NCBI GenBank assembly: GCA_947575935.1
Contig: CANPPM010000198.1
Location: forward strand, 1-5,523
DNA from: an uncultured Butyricicoccus sp.
GTDB taxonomy: Bacteria > Bacillota > Clostridia > Oscillospirales > Butyricicoccaceae
DNA: 5,523 nucleotides
Direction: 5' to 3'
Notes under the pieces: generated by a model
Database searches by the model: none
Seen by the model: only the letters and a program-made list of their open reading frames with translations
What the model was told of the DNA's origin: nothing
Shown: positions 1 to 5,360 of the stretch, piece after piece
How the letters are laid out: every line of letters begins with the position of its first letter
Position numbering within the stretch: position 1 is the first letter of the stretch
Translations under genes and position numbers: made by a program

Positions 1-1
1 G

Positions 2-220
2 GAACGGCTTTGGGCGCTGCTGAATGCCATGCAGCGGGTGCGTCTGACGCCAAAGCGGCTACGGTTTGTACATCAGAACCCGGAAAAACGTCCGTCTGCC
101 GTTCTGTTGGAGTGCAGAAAAGGCTCTGCCGATGGAATGGTGGTGGAACCGCCCTTCCTCTGCTGCGGCATGGATGGAGCCTATACAAAAGAGTACCGCG
201 AAATATACAATTTGTTATAA
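2..220 (+). CDS. trmN6: tRNA1(Val) adenine-N6-methyltransferase, C-terminal fragment (5' partial)
   Basis: The gene enters from the left edge in the frame starting at base 2 and stops at TAA 218-220, leaving 72 residues. The readable part contains RVRLTPKRLRFVH, then VLLECRKG, then VVEPPFLCCGMDGAYTKEYREIY. From knowledge of the family, this matches the C-terminus of the TrmN6/YabB class I SAM-dependent methyltransferases, where a PKRLRFVHP-like strand is followed by a VLIEG-type strand and a final YTPEVREIYG-like tail. The SAM-binding and NPPY catalytic motifs lie upstream of the window and cannot be checked. In many Firmicutes this gene sits just upstream of rsmI, as here, which supports the call. 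The enzyme methylates the exocyclic amine of adenosine 37 in tRNA1(Val) in E. coli; the exact substrate in this organism is inferred. No terminator with a GC-rich stem follows it. Confidence 0.8.
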   Translation, partial: ERLWALLNAMQRVRLTPKRLRFVHQNPEKRPSAVLLECRKGSADGMVVEPPFLCCGMDGAYTKEYREIYNLL

Positions 221-291
221 TAACTATATAAATAACAAACTGATATAAATACTATTTGTATTATATAAAAATAATATTACAAAATAGAAAT

Positions 292-331
292 ATACATATA
301 GTATTTTTATTTTTTAAAATACTATATGTAT
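292..331. repeat. Perfect 16-bp inverted repeat with 8-base loop
   Basis: Bases 292-307 (ATACATATAGTATTTT) are the exact reverse complement of 316-331, separated by TATTTTTT. The arms contain dyad copies two and three. The stem has only two G:C pairs, so as RNA it would be a weak hairpin and is a poor candidate for an intrinsic terminator of the upstream gene, although that role is not excluded. As DNA it could extrude as a cruciform or serve as a paired protein-binding site. Confidence 0.75.
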
Positions 332-339
332 TTAACTTC

Positions 340-368
340 TTGGTACTACGATTATATATAGATATAAT
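340..368 (+). promoter_or_regulatory. Sigma-A-like promoter of rsmI
   Basis: TTGGTA (340-345, 4 of 6 consensus bases) is followed after exactly 17 bases by TATAAT (363-368, consensus). Transcription would start near 374-376, giving a leader of about 60 bases before the rsmI start codon. In DNA this AT-rich, TATAAT alone is weak evidence; the correctly spaced -35 within the only G/C-containing patch (about 334-350) and the dyads on both sides strengthen the call. Confidence 0.6.
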
Positions 369-422
369 TTATTTATAAAATACAAATAGTATAATTAAAA
401 TATAACAATTTGAAATTTTTAA

Positions 423-429
423 AGGTGAT
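423..429 (+). promoter_or_regulatory. Ribosome binding site of rsmI
   Basis: AGGTGAT, complementary to the 3' end of 16S rRNA, ends 6 bases before ATG at 436. It fixes the rsmI start. Confidence 0.8.
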
Positions 430-435
430 ATAACA

Positions 436-1281
436 ATGGGTAAAGGAAAACTCTATGTAGTTGCGACGCCAATTGGGAATTTGGGCGATCTTTCCCCACG
501 TGCCTGTGAGGTGCTTGCAGCAGTGGATTTTATTGCAGCGGAGGATACCCGTGTGACACATAAGCTGTTCACTGCGCTTGGGCTTCCGGCAAAGCCGATG
601 GTAAGCTATTATGCGCATAACCGGCGCCAGCGTGGGGAAGAAGTCTTGGCAAGGTTATTGGAGGGGGCTTCCTGTGCGCTGGTAACCGACGCCGGCATGC
701 CGGCAGTCAGCGACCCGGGGGAAGATTTGGTTGCGCTTGCCGCAGCGCATGAGATCGAGGTGACACCGGTCCCGGGCTGCTGTGCGGCAGTATGCGCGCT
801 TGCGGTCAGCGGCCTGCCTTCCGGACGGTGGTGCTTTGAGGGGTTCCTGTCGGTCAACAAAAAAGCGCGGCGGGAGCATTTGGAGGCGCTGAAGGGAGAA
901 AAAAGAACAATGATCTTTTACGAAGCGCCGCACAAACTGTGTCATACGTTGGAGGATTTGCGTATTGCCTTCGGAGATACGCGCCGTATTGCACTTTCCC
1001 GTGAAATGACGAAGCTGCATGAAGAAACGCTTCGGTTTACACTTGCAGAAGCAGCCGCTTACTTTACAGAGCATGCGCCGCGCGGAGAGTTTGTCCTCGT
1101 TTTGGAGGGAGCGCCGGATCAGCCCGGGCAGGATGACAGCGCCCGTATGGATCTGGCAGTTGAAGAGGTGCGTGAACGGGTTGAGCGGGGAGAAACCCTG
1201 AAAGATGCTGTCAAAGCGGTTTCAGCCTGTGCTGGCGTTAAGAAAAATGCACTGTATCAGCGTGCGATTGACACAGAATGA
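436..1281 (+). CDS. rsmI: 16S rRNA (cytidine(1402)-2'-O)-methyltransferase RsmI
   Basis: The 281-residue protein is full length for RsmI, which 2'-O-methylates C1402 in the decoding centre of the 30S subunit using SAM and acts in the cytoplasm. Visible tetrapyrrole-methylase (SPOUT-unrelated class III) motifs in order are: ATPIGNLGD (10-18), AEDTR (35-39), LVTDAGMPAVSDPG (82-95), VPGCC (112-116), SGLPSGRWCFEGFL (125-138), YEAPHK (162-167), SREMTKLHEE (188-197) and GEFVLVLEG (217-225). The C-terminal part (about 240-281, ending in KKNALYQRAI) matches the small helical RsmI C-terminal domain. One mild deviation is VPGCC, where many homologues have PGPSA. The start is set by the AGGTGAT ribosome binding site. 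It follows the trmN6-like gene but has its own promoter in the AT-rich spacer. It ends at TGA 1279-1281, 93 bases before the next gene. Confidence 0.97.
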   Translation: MGKGKLYVVATPIGNLGDLSPRACEVLAAVDFIAAEDTRVTHKLFTALGLPAKPMVSYYAHNRRQRGEEVLARLLEGASCALVTDAGMPAVSDPGEDLVALAAAHEIEVTPVPGCCAAVCALAVSGLPSGRWCFEGFLSVNKKARREHLEALKGEKRTMIFYEAPHKLCHTLEDLRIAFGDTRRIALSREMTKLHEETLRFTLAEAAAYFTEHAPRGEFVLVLEGAPDQPGQDDSARMDLAVEEVRERVERGETLKDAVKAVSACAGVKKNALYQRAIDTE

Positions 1282-1302
1282 ACACAATTGCAGGATACAA
1301 TA

Positions 1303-1331
1303 GAAGCAGCGGCAGGTCGTGGCGCTGCTTC
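1303..1331 (+). other. Stem-loop between rsmI and the response regulator
   Basis: GAAGCAGCG (1303-1311) pairs perfectly with CGCTGCTTC (1323-1331) around an 11-base loop. No U-tract follows (the next bases are GGGCCGGCC), so it is not a standard intrinsic terminator. Part of the loop, GCAGG (1312-1316), could alternatively pair with CCTGC (1339-1343), which would break this stem's loop geometry. It may protect the rsmI mRNA end, act as a leader structure, or have no role. Confidence 0.4.
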
Positions 1332-1374
1332 GGGCCGGCCTGCAGAAACGATTGGAGAAAAGGGAGTGGTCTGA

Positions 1375-1803
1375 ATGTCTGTGGTTCTGATTGCTGACGA
1401 TGAGGCGCGTATCCGCCGGTTGGTCTGCGATTTTTTAAAGCGGGACGGACACACGGTCCTAGAGGCTGGGGATGGAGAAGAGGCGCTGGAACAAATCCGG
1501 CATGCACAGCCGGCGGTTGAGCTGGCAATTTTAGATGTGATGATGCCTCGCCTAGATGGTTTTGCGTTGCTTCGCCTGCTGCGGGCGGAGGAGCCGACCC
1601 GTGCATTGCCGGTGATGATGTTGACGGCACGCGCCGAGGATAACGATCAGCTGCTGGGACTGGAAAGCGGCGCGGATGATTATGTAACCAAACCATTTTC
1701 ACCGCTGGTGCTCGCGGCACGGGTGCGCAATTTGCTGGGACGGACCCAGAAATCAATGAAAAGCGCCGTGAGATCAAGGTTATGGGGGATGCGGTCGAGC
1801 TGA
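1375..1803 (+). pseudogene. OmpR/PhoB-family response regulator, receiver-domain part (frameshifted)
   Basis: The 142-residue frame contains a complete receiver domain: acidic pair D8/D9, phosphoacceptor D54 in LAILDVMMPRLDG, T84 in MMLTAR, and K106 in DDYVTKPF, ending with the last helix LVLAARVRNLLGR (111-123). In this family a linker and a winged-helix DNA-binding domain should follow in the same frame. Here the frame reads into an unrelated tail from about residue 124 and stops at TGA 1801-1803, while the DNA-binding domain continues in the -1 frame. The start ATG has GGGAG at 1362-1366, 8 bases upstream. As written, the product would be a receiver that can be phosphorylated but cannot bind DNA. 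It lies directly upstream of an intact histidine kinase, its expected partner. A sequencing or assembly error is an alternative to a real mutation. Confidence 0.85.
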
Positions 1804-2015
1804 CGCCCAAAGAATATGAGCTGCTGATTTATTTTAAGAATAACAAGGGCATTGCGCTTTCCCGCGAGAGTGTGCTGAATTCGGTGTGGGGATATGATTA
1901 TTTTGGCGATCTGCGCACAGTGGATACCCATGTAAAGAAGCTGCGCGCGAAGCTGGGCGAATGCGGTTCTATGATTGAGACCGTACGCGGCTATGGCTAC
2001 CGGTTTGAGGCGTAA
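1782..2015 (+). pseudogene. OmpR/PhoB-family response regulator, winged-helix DNA-binding part (frameshifted)
   Basis: This frame encodes the trans_reg_C winged helix: VELTPKEYELL (5-15), LSRESVLNSVWGYDYFGD (27-43 region), recognition-helix region RTVDTHVKKLRAKLG (45-59) and the wing ETVRGYGYRFEA (66-77). Homologous sequence extends upstream of this ATG in the same frame (1749-1781 reads EINEKRREIKV, the first strands of the domain), so the ATG is not the ancestral start but marks the first available one. Only AAGG (1776-1779) lies just 2 bases before it, a poor ribosome binding site, so independent translation would be inefficient. TAA 2013-2015 is 3 bases before the kinase ATG, so the original regulator-kinase operon structure is preserved. 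Rejoining the two frames gives about 213 residues, shorter than the usual 225-240 for this family. Confidence 0.85.
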
Positions 2016-2018
2016 GGT

Positions 2019-3563
2019 ATGAAAGTTTCGATCCGGATGAAGTTTTTTGCGGCGATTTGTGCCACTTCATTCGTTTTTGTCAGCGTGTTGGCCGCGCTGA
2101 ACCTGTTTTTCTATGACCATTATTATCTGTATGAGCGGCAGAAGGAGCTTGCGGATATTTACCGGCAGATCAACCAGATGTACGATGGGGATGTCAGCGT
2201 GATTGCAGATGACCTTTTGGAGATGGAGAATCATGCGGGCGTACGGTTATCCATTATGAGTGCCAACCTAAAGAGCCGTTTTGATTCCACGTTGGCGCAG
2301 CTGACGCCTAAAATTGGTTTGTCAATCTGGGGGACGCCCTACCCTTATTATAAAGTAAACCGCGAACAGCTGGGAGAATTCGCTGAGAGTACCCGGCAAA
2401 TCCATGAGATCTTGAACAAGGCGAATGCGGTCGAACTGAAAGCAAGGGGATTTACTTTTGTAACGACTGAAAATGGAGAGAAAGAAGAAAATGGCTTTCT
2501 GTGCCTGGTCGGGCAGGTGTGCGGCGGGGAAGAATATTTGGTTGCGCGTATGCCTTTTACCTTTATGACGCAGAATTCGACCTTCAATTCATTTTTCCTG
2601 CTGATTGCCTCTCTTTTCACGCTGTCTATCTGCTTAGCGATTGGGTATCTGATTTCACGCCAGTTTACGCGGCCTTTGATTCAGATTGGCGAGGTTGCAG
2701 ACAGTATGGCGCGGTTGGACTTTTCCAAGAAATATGAGGGCTGCAGTCAGGACGAGATTGGGGAGCTGGGCCGTTCCATCAATCTGCTCAGCGAGCATTT
2801 GGAAGAGGCAATCAGCGAGCTGAAGCGTTCAAATGAGCAGCTTGAGGAAGAAATCCGTGAAAAAGAAAAGATTGATGCCATGCGCCGGGAATTTATTGTA
2901 AACGCAAGCCATGAGCTTAAGACGCCGATTGCATTGATCCAGGGGTATGCAGAAGGGCTGCGTCTTGGGGTTGCAGACAATGCGGAGGATCGGGCCTATT
3001 ACTGCGAGACGATCGCAGACGAGGCTGGGCGTATGAATACGCTGGTGATGCAGCTATTAAACCTGTCTAAACTGGAGCTTGGCAGAGAACATACAGAGTT
3101 CAGTGAGCTTGAACTTTTTGATTTGTGCGAAACAGCGATTCGTAAAACCGAGGTTTTATGGAACGAAAAACGGCAGGCGATCGAATTGAGCGGAGCCCAT
3201 GCCAGGGTGGTCAGTGATGAAAATTTGTTATCACAAGTGATTATGAATTATTTGTCAAATGCGATTCGCTATGCGCCGGAGGAGGGCAGGATCTGCCTCT
3301 ATGCGGCCAAAGAGCCAGATGGTGCGGTGACCTTTACGGTCTGGAACGAAGGCGAAGGGTTGGAGGAAGAGGAGCTTCAGAAAATCTGGGAAAAGTTTTA
3401 CCGCACCGATAAAGCGCGTTCCCGGGAATCGGGCGGTACTGGGATTGGGCTTTCTATCGTCAAGGCAATTGCTGAAACTCTGCACGCTTTTTGCGGGGCA
3501 GAAAATCGAGATGGAGGTATTGCGTTCTGGTTCCGGATACCTGGGGATACGGGGCGGCCGTAA
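2019..3563 (+). CDS. Membrane-bound sensor histidine kinase (HAMP-HisKA-HATPase)
   Basis: The 514-residue protein is a classical sensor kinase that would autophosphorylate on histidine and pass phosphate to the adjacent OmpR-type regulator. Order of parts: transmembrane helix 1 (about 8-31), extracytoplasmic sensor region (about 32-190), transmembrane helix 2 (about 191-213), HAMP (about 214-268, with RPLIQIGEVADSMARLDF), a short charged coiled coil (about 262-287), HisKA with phosphoacceptor H298 in NASHELKTP, N-box VIMNYLSNAIRYAP (407-420), G1-like VWNEGEGL (441-448), F-box WEKFYRTDKAR (457-467) and G2 GGTGIGLSIVKAI (472-484). The G1 motif has N-E-G-E-G in place of D-x-G-x-G, which I know as a common variant in clostridial kinases of this type. 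The sensed signal cannot be inferred. ATG 2019 has GAGG at 2007-2010; an internal ATG at 2037 (residue 7) is possible. It lies 3 bases after the broken regulator and is followed by a terminator. Confidence 0.95.
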   Translation: MKVSIRMKFFAAICATSFVFVSVLAALNLFFYDHYYLYERQKELADIYRQINQMYDGDVSVIADDLLEMENHAGVRLSIMSANLKSRFDSTLAQLTPKIGLSIWGTPYPYYKVNREQLGEFAESTRQIHEILNKANAVELKARGFTFVTTENGEKEENGFLCLVGQVCGGEEYLVARMPFTFMTQNSTFNSFFLLIASLFTLSICLAIGYLISRQFTRPLIQIGEVADSMARLDFSKKYEGCSQDEIGELGRSINLLSEHLEEAISELKRSNEQLEEEIREKEKIDAMRREFIVNASHELKTPIALIQGYAEGLRLGVADNAEDRAYYCETIADEAGRMNTLVMQLLNLSKLELGREHTEFSELELFDLCETAIRKTEVLWNEKRQAIELSGAHARVVSDENLLSQVIMNYLSNAIRYAPEEGRICLYAAKEPDGAVTFTVWNEGEGLEEEELQKIWEKFYRTDKARSRESGGTGIGLSIVKAIAETLHAFCGAENRDGGIAFWFRIPGDTGRP

Positions 3564-3581
3564 TAAGAAATAAAAGATGGA

Positions 3582-3640
3582 AAGGCGCTGCCTCTGGGGC
3601 CCACAGCAGGTGCATGGGTCCGGAGGCAGCGCCTTATTTT
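3582..3640. terminator. Strong, probably bidirectional intrinsic terminator
   Basis: AAGGCGCTGCCTC (3582-3594) pairs perfectly with GAGGCAGCGCCTT (3623-3635), and the pairing extends inward with G:U and G:C pairs plus a CCCA/TGGG sub-stem. On the plus strand it is followed by ATTTT (3636-3640), about 20 bases after the kinase stop. On the minus strand the hairpin begins 9 bases after the TGA at 3645-3647 and is followed by a T-rich run (reverse complement of 3562-3578). It sits between convergent transcription units. Confidence 0.9.
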
Positions 3641-3644
3641 CGGT

Positions 3645-3893
3645 TCAGCTTTTGATTTCCTGGATCTTTTTGGAGAGGGTGTAGCCCCGCGTTCCGGCAA
3701 GCACCGTACAGAATACGGCATTGAAGGCGGAGAGGAAAGCTGCTAAAAGAGCTAAAATATCCTTTTTGCGCTTAAATTGATGAAAATCGCGCCGCCGCCC
3801 GTTTTGTAACCGCTGCCTGTGCGGTGGATTTTGGCGCTTTTTCAGGAGAAAGTAGGGCAGATTTAGAGAACAGGTGCTTTGCACTCCCGCCAA
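3645..3893 (-). CDS. Possible small single-span membrane protein (start uncertain)
   Basis: I do not recognise this protein. Read from TTG at 3893 it has 82 residues: a strongly basic N-terminal half (several K/R clusters between 18 and 44), a hydrophobic segment suited to one membrane helix (about 46-67, ILALLAAFLSAFNAVFCTVLA), and a short polar tail ending KKIQEIKS. The C-terminal half looks coding, and its TGA ends 9 bases before the terminator hairpin, as expected for the last gene of the minus-strand unit. The N-terminal half is less convincing. No ATG exists in this frame; TTG 3893 and GTG 3884 overlap the 3' end of the HAD gene and neither has a good ribosome binding site. It may be a real small gene with an unusual start, a remnant of a longer gene, or a chance frame. 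If it is not real, 3641-3862 holds nothing else I can support. Confidence 0.4.
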   Translation of the reverse strand: MAGVQSTCSLNLPYFLLKKRQNPPHRQRLQNGRRRDFHQFKRKKDILALLAAFLSAFNAVFCTVLAGTRGYTLSKKIQEIKS

Positions 3894-4507
3894 TCTTCAA
3901 TGAATGCGGTGCAAAGCTGCCGCAGCTGTCGTGCGTTTTCTTCCCCGGAAGCAGGGTCATATACGCCGACTGTCGGGAATCCGGCATTTTTTGCCGTTTG
4001 TGCGGGGTAAAGCATATCCTCATAGACCACTGCTTCGGTAGGGGAAGCCCCCAGCTGTTCTGCGGCCAGAAGAAAGATATCTGGGGCGGTTTTGGTTTTT
4101 CCAATGTCCTCACAGCTGATCACGAAGGAAAAAAAAGCAAGTAGGCCGAGCCGGCTTAGGCAGGTCTCTGCCAATAGGCGGTTTGTTGCAGTCGCAACAC
4201 ATAAATGCATACCAGCCTCCCGGCATAGCTGCAGGTACTCTGTGACGCCTTCGCGGAGGGGGATGGTCTCGCGGTATTGTTTTGCCATTCGTTCATGCAG
4301 TTCATCTGCAATCTGCTGCGGCGTGCCTGGGACACCCAGGCCGGCAGCATATGCGCCGCATTCCAGCATTGTCATGGGCGCGGTGCGTCTGCGCAGATCG
4401 GCAGGGGGGACGATCCCCTTAGAGCGCAAAAATTCCGCGCCAAGCCGGTTCCATGCGGGCATGGAATCGATCAGCGTACCGTCCATATCAAAAATGGCGT
4501 ACTGCAT
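3863..4507 (-). CDS. HAD-superfamily hydrolase (phosphoglycolate phosphatase / beta-phosphoglucomutase-like)
   Basis: The 214-residue protein begins with motif I, FDMDGTLIDS (6-15), where D7 is the nucleophile and D9 the acid/base. Motif II is around VATATN (104-109, probably T106), motif III is in IGKTKTAPDIF (135-145, lysine 139 in the usual K-P-A-P position but with T for P), and motif IV is VVYEDMLYPAQTAKNAGF (160-177, E163/D164). Residues about 16-85 form the helical cap typical of subfamily I. The substrate is probably a small phosphorylated metabolite, but the sequence does not say which. The ATG at 4507 is chosen because AAGGAGA (4520-4514) lies 6 bases upstream and it starts just before motif I; an upstream TTG extension to 4558 would overlap the promoter. 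It is transcribed divergently from the LytTR regulator and its end may overlap the small downstream frame. Confidence 0.93.
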   Translation of the reverse strand: MQYAIFDMDGTLIDSMPAWNRLGAEFLRSKGIVPPADLRRRTAPMTMLECGAYAAGLGVPGTPQQIADELHERMAKQYRETIPLREGVTEYLQLCREAGMHLCVATATNRLLAETCLSRLGLLAFFSFVISCEDIGKTKTAPDIFLLAAEQLGASPTEAVVYEDMLYPAQTAKNAGFPTVGVYDPASGEENARQLRQLCTAFIEDWRECKAPVL

Positions 4508-4513
4508 AAAAAA

Positions 4514-4520
4514 TCTCCTT
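4514..4520 (-). promoter_or_regulatory. Ribosome binding site of the HAD gene
   Basis: AAGGAGA on the minus strand, 6 bases from ATG 4507. It decides the start in favour of ATG 4507 over the TTG at 4558. Confidence 0.85.
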
Positions 4521-4529
4521 TTTTTGATC

Positions 4530-4558
4530 AGTATAGCATTGCCGCTGTCGGGCGTCAA
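4530..4558 (-). promoter_or_regulatory. Sigma-A-like promoter of the HAD gene
   Basis: On the minus strand, TTGACG (4558-4553, 5 of 6) is followed after exactly 17 bases by TATACT (4535-4530, 5 of 6). Transcription would begin near 4523, only a few bases before the ribosome binding site, giving a very short leader. Confidence 0.8.
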
Positions 4559-4588
4559 GTGTTTTTCGGGGCAGTTTGGACGGTATGG

Positions 4589-4617
4589 TTGCCAAATGGA
4601 TCAGATCCGGGTATAAG
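4589..4617 (+). promoter_or_regulatory. Sigma-A-like promoter of the LytTR regulator operon
   Basis: TTGCCA (4589-4594, 5 of 6) is followed after exactly 17 bases by TATAAG (4612-4617, 5 of 6). Transcription would start near 4624, about 26 bases before the ATG at 4650. It is divergent from the HAD promoter, with 30 bases between the two -35 hexamers. Confidence 0.75.
4598..4608. promoter_or_regulatory. Palindrome inside the LytTR promoter spacer (possible operator)
   Basis: GGATC-A-GATCC is an exact 5+1+5 palindrome lying between the -35 and -10 hexamers. Its position would let a bound protein block RNA polymerase. It does not resemble the paired direct-repeat sites known for LytTR proteins, so if functional it would be for another regulator. 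It is short and could be chance. Confidence 0.3.
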
Positions 4618-4636
4618 AGGCACAGGCGCAATCGCC

Positions 4637-4644
4637 GGGGAGGG
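4637..4644 (+). promoter_or_regulatory. Ribosome binding site of the LytTR regulator
   Basis: GGGGAGGG lies 5 bases before ATG 4650 and fixes the start. Confidence 0.75.
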
Positions 4645-4649
4645 CTGAA

Positions 4650-5360
4650 ATGATCACGTTTGCCGTCTGTGAGGACGAGGCTTATTTTGCAGAGGGATTG
4701 AAAACGCTATTGGAGGAATATGTGCGGCAGAGGGACCTGGATTCTGATATCCGGGTTTTTCTGGATGGAGAGTCGCTCTTATCTGCTGGAGAGGAATATG
4801 ACGTGATTCTGATGGATATCCGGCTGCCGTGTGGGGACGGACTGGAGGTGATGCGCCGGCTTCGGGACGCAGGGGCCTGCAGTCAGCTGATTTTTATTAC
4901 CGCCTATCAGGAATATGCCCTGCGTGCGTTTGCGTTGGATACGGTGCATTATTTGCTGAAGCCAGTGACGCCCGAAAGCTTGTTTCCAGCGATCGACAGG
5001 GCGGTAAAGCGGATTGCGCGGGAGAAGGAAAGGGTGTTTCTGCTGGCAAAGGGGAGTGCGGTCGTTCGAATCCGGCTGCAGGAGATTCTATACTGTGAGG
5101 CGCTGGACCATCGGATTACGATCCATACCTGCAGCGGCGAACCATATACGTTTACCGGCGCCCTGGACGCAGTACAAGAGCGCCTGGATGGACGCTTTTT
5201 TCGTTGTCACCGAAGTTATCTGGTGAATCTGGACCGTGTGGACAGGATGGAGCCAGGCGCTGCTGTTGTAGAGGGCGGCAGCCGTGTCCTGATCGCCCGG
5301 CGAAAGCAGCGGGAGTTTGTGCGCCGCCTGTTGGAGAGCTGCAGAAAGGGGTTACACTGA
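4650..5360 (+). CDS. LytTR-family (AgrA/LytR-type) response regulator
   Basis: The 236-residue protein has an N-terminal receiver domain with E8/D9, phosphoacceptor D56 in VILMDIRLP, T84 in FITAY, and K104 in YLLKPV. A LytTR DNA-binding domain follows (about 130-232) with the family landmarks EILYCEALDHRITIHT (145-160), FFRCHRSYLVNLDRV (183-197) and ARRKQREFVRRLL (216-228). LytTR regulators bind paired short direct repeats and control processes such as quorum sensing, bacteriocin production or envelope metabolism; the target here is unknown. All phosphorylation residues are present, so it appears functional. It has its own promoter and its TGA (5358-5360) overlaps the next ATG by one base, so it is translationally coupled to its likely sensor partner. 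Confidence 0.95.
   Translation: MITFAVCEDEAYFAEGLKTLLEEYVRQRDLDSDIRVFLDGESLLSAGEEYDVILMDIRLPCGDGLEVMRRLRDAGACSQLIFITAYQEYALRAFALDTVHYLLKPVTPESLFPAIDRAVKRIAREKERVFLLAKGSAVVRIRLQEILYCEALDHRITIHTCSGEPYTFTGALDAVQERLDGRFFRCHRSYLVNLDRVDRMEPGAAVVEGGSRVLIARRKQREFVRRLLESCRKGLH

Larger units (their letters stand above)
249..392. repeat. Four copies of the 13-bp dyad ATACTATWTGTAT
   Basis: Copies lie at 249-261 (ATACTATTTGTAT), 292-304 (reverse complement of ATACTATATGTAT), 319-331 (ATACTATATGTAT) and 380-392 (reverse complement of ATACTATTTGTAT). All four match ATACTATWTGTAT exactly, in alternating orientation, and each is itself an interrupted palindrome, ATAC-N5-GTAT. Centre-to-centre distances are 43, 27 and 61 bp. 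The third copy ends 8 bases before the -35 hexamer of the rsmI promoter and the fourth begins about 11 bases after the -10, near the expected transcription start. This is the arrangement expected of operators for a dimeric DNA-binding regulator; the regulator is unknown. Low sequence complexity is a caution, but exact conservation of 12 of 13 positions in all copies argues against chance. Confidence 0.7.
249..392. repeat. Outer imperfect 21-bp inverted repeat enclosing the inner one
   Basis: Bases 249-269 and 372-392 are reverse complements with one mismatch in 21 (at 263), enclosing the 16-bp inner repeat. This makes a nested, nearly symmetrical 144-bp unit. It could reflect paired operators or a small terminal-inverted-repeat element (MITE-like); no convincing target-site duplication is visible beside it. 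Confidence 0.6.
221..435. other. Extremely AT-rich intergenic spacer upstream of rsmI
   Basis: Counting by hand, only 24 of the 200 bases 221-420 are G or C (12%), against well over half in the flanking genes. I see no open reading frame with coding character. The spacer holds a sigma-A-like promoter (340-368), four copies of a 13-bp dyad (249-261, 292-304, 319-331, 380-392), nested inverted repeats, and the rsmI ribosome binding site. The other intergenic regions in the window (1282-1374, 4559-4649) are not AT-rich, so this is a local feature and not a general property of spacers here. Confidence 0.85.

Noticed and set aside
292..340. Intrinsic terminator for the trmN6-like gene
   Set aside because: The stem is perfect but almost entirely A:T (two G:C pairs), with the T-run in the loop and no clear U-tract after the right arm.
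1268..1301. Promoter for the response regulator: consensus TTGACA (1268-1273) with TACAAT (1296-1301)
   Set aside because: The spacing is 22 bases, too long for a standard sigma-A promoter, and no acceptable -10 lies at 16-18 bases. The pair may be transcribed from the rsmI promoter or an unrecognised one.
1741..1765. Programmed -1 ribosomal frameshift joining the two regulator halves
   Set aside because: No X-XXY-YYZ heptamer occurs in the zero frame here (the AAAAG run gives a mismatched slip), and the missing linker points to a deletion.
1238..1810. Long minus-strand open frame (190 residues) opposite the regulator
   Set aside because: It lies antisense to recognisable receiver-domain sequence, has proline/arginine/serine-rich composition typical of a shadow frame in G+C-rich DNA, and shows no motif.
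4508..4558. N-terminal extension of the HAD protein from TTG 4558
   Set aside because: It would overlap the -35/-10 promoter elements, and ATG 4507 has an excellent ribosome binding site and places DxDGT at the usual N-terminal position.
4092..4616. Plus-strand open frame (174 residues) opposite the HAD gene
   Set aside because: It is antisense to clear HAD motifs and runs across the HAD promoter; no recognisable domain or ribosome binding site.
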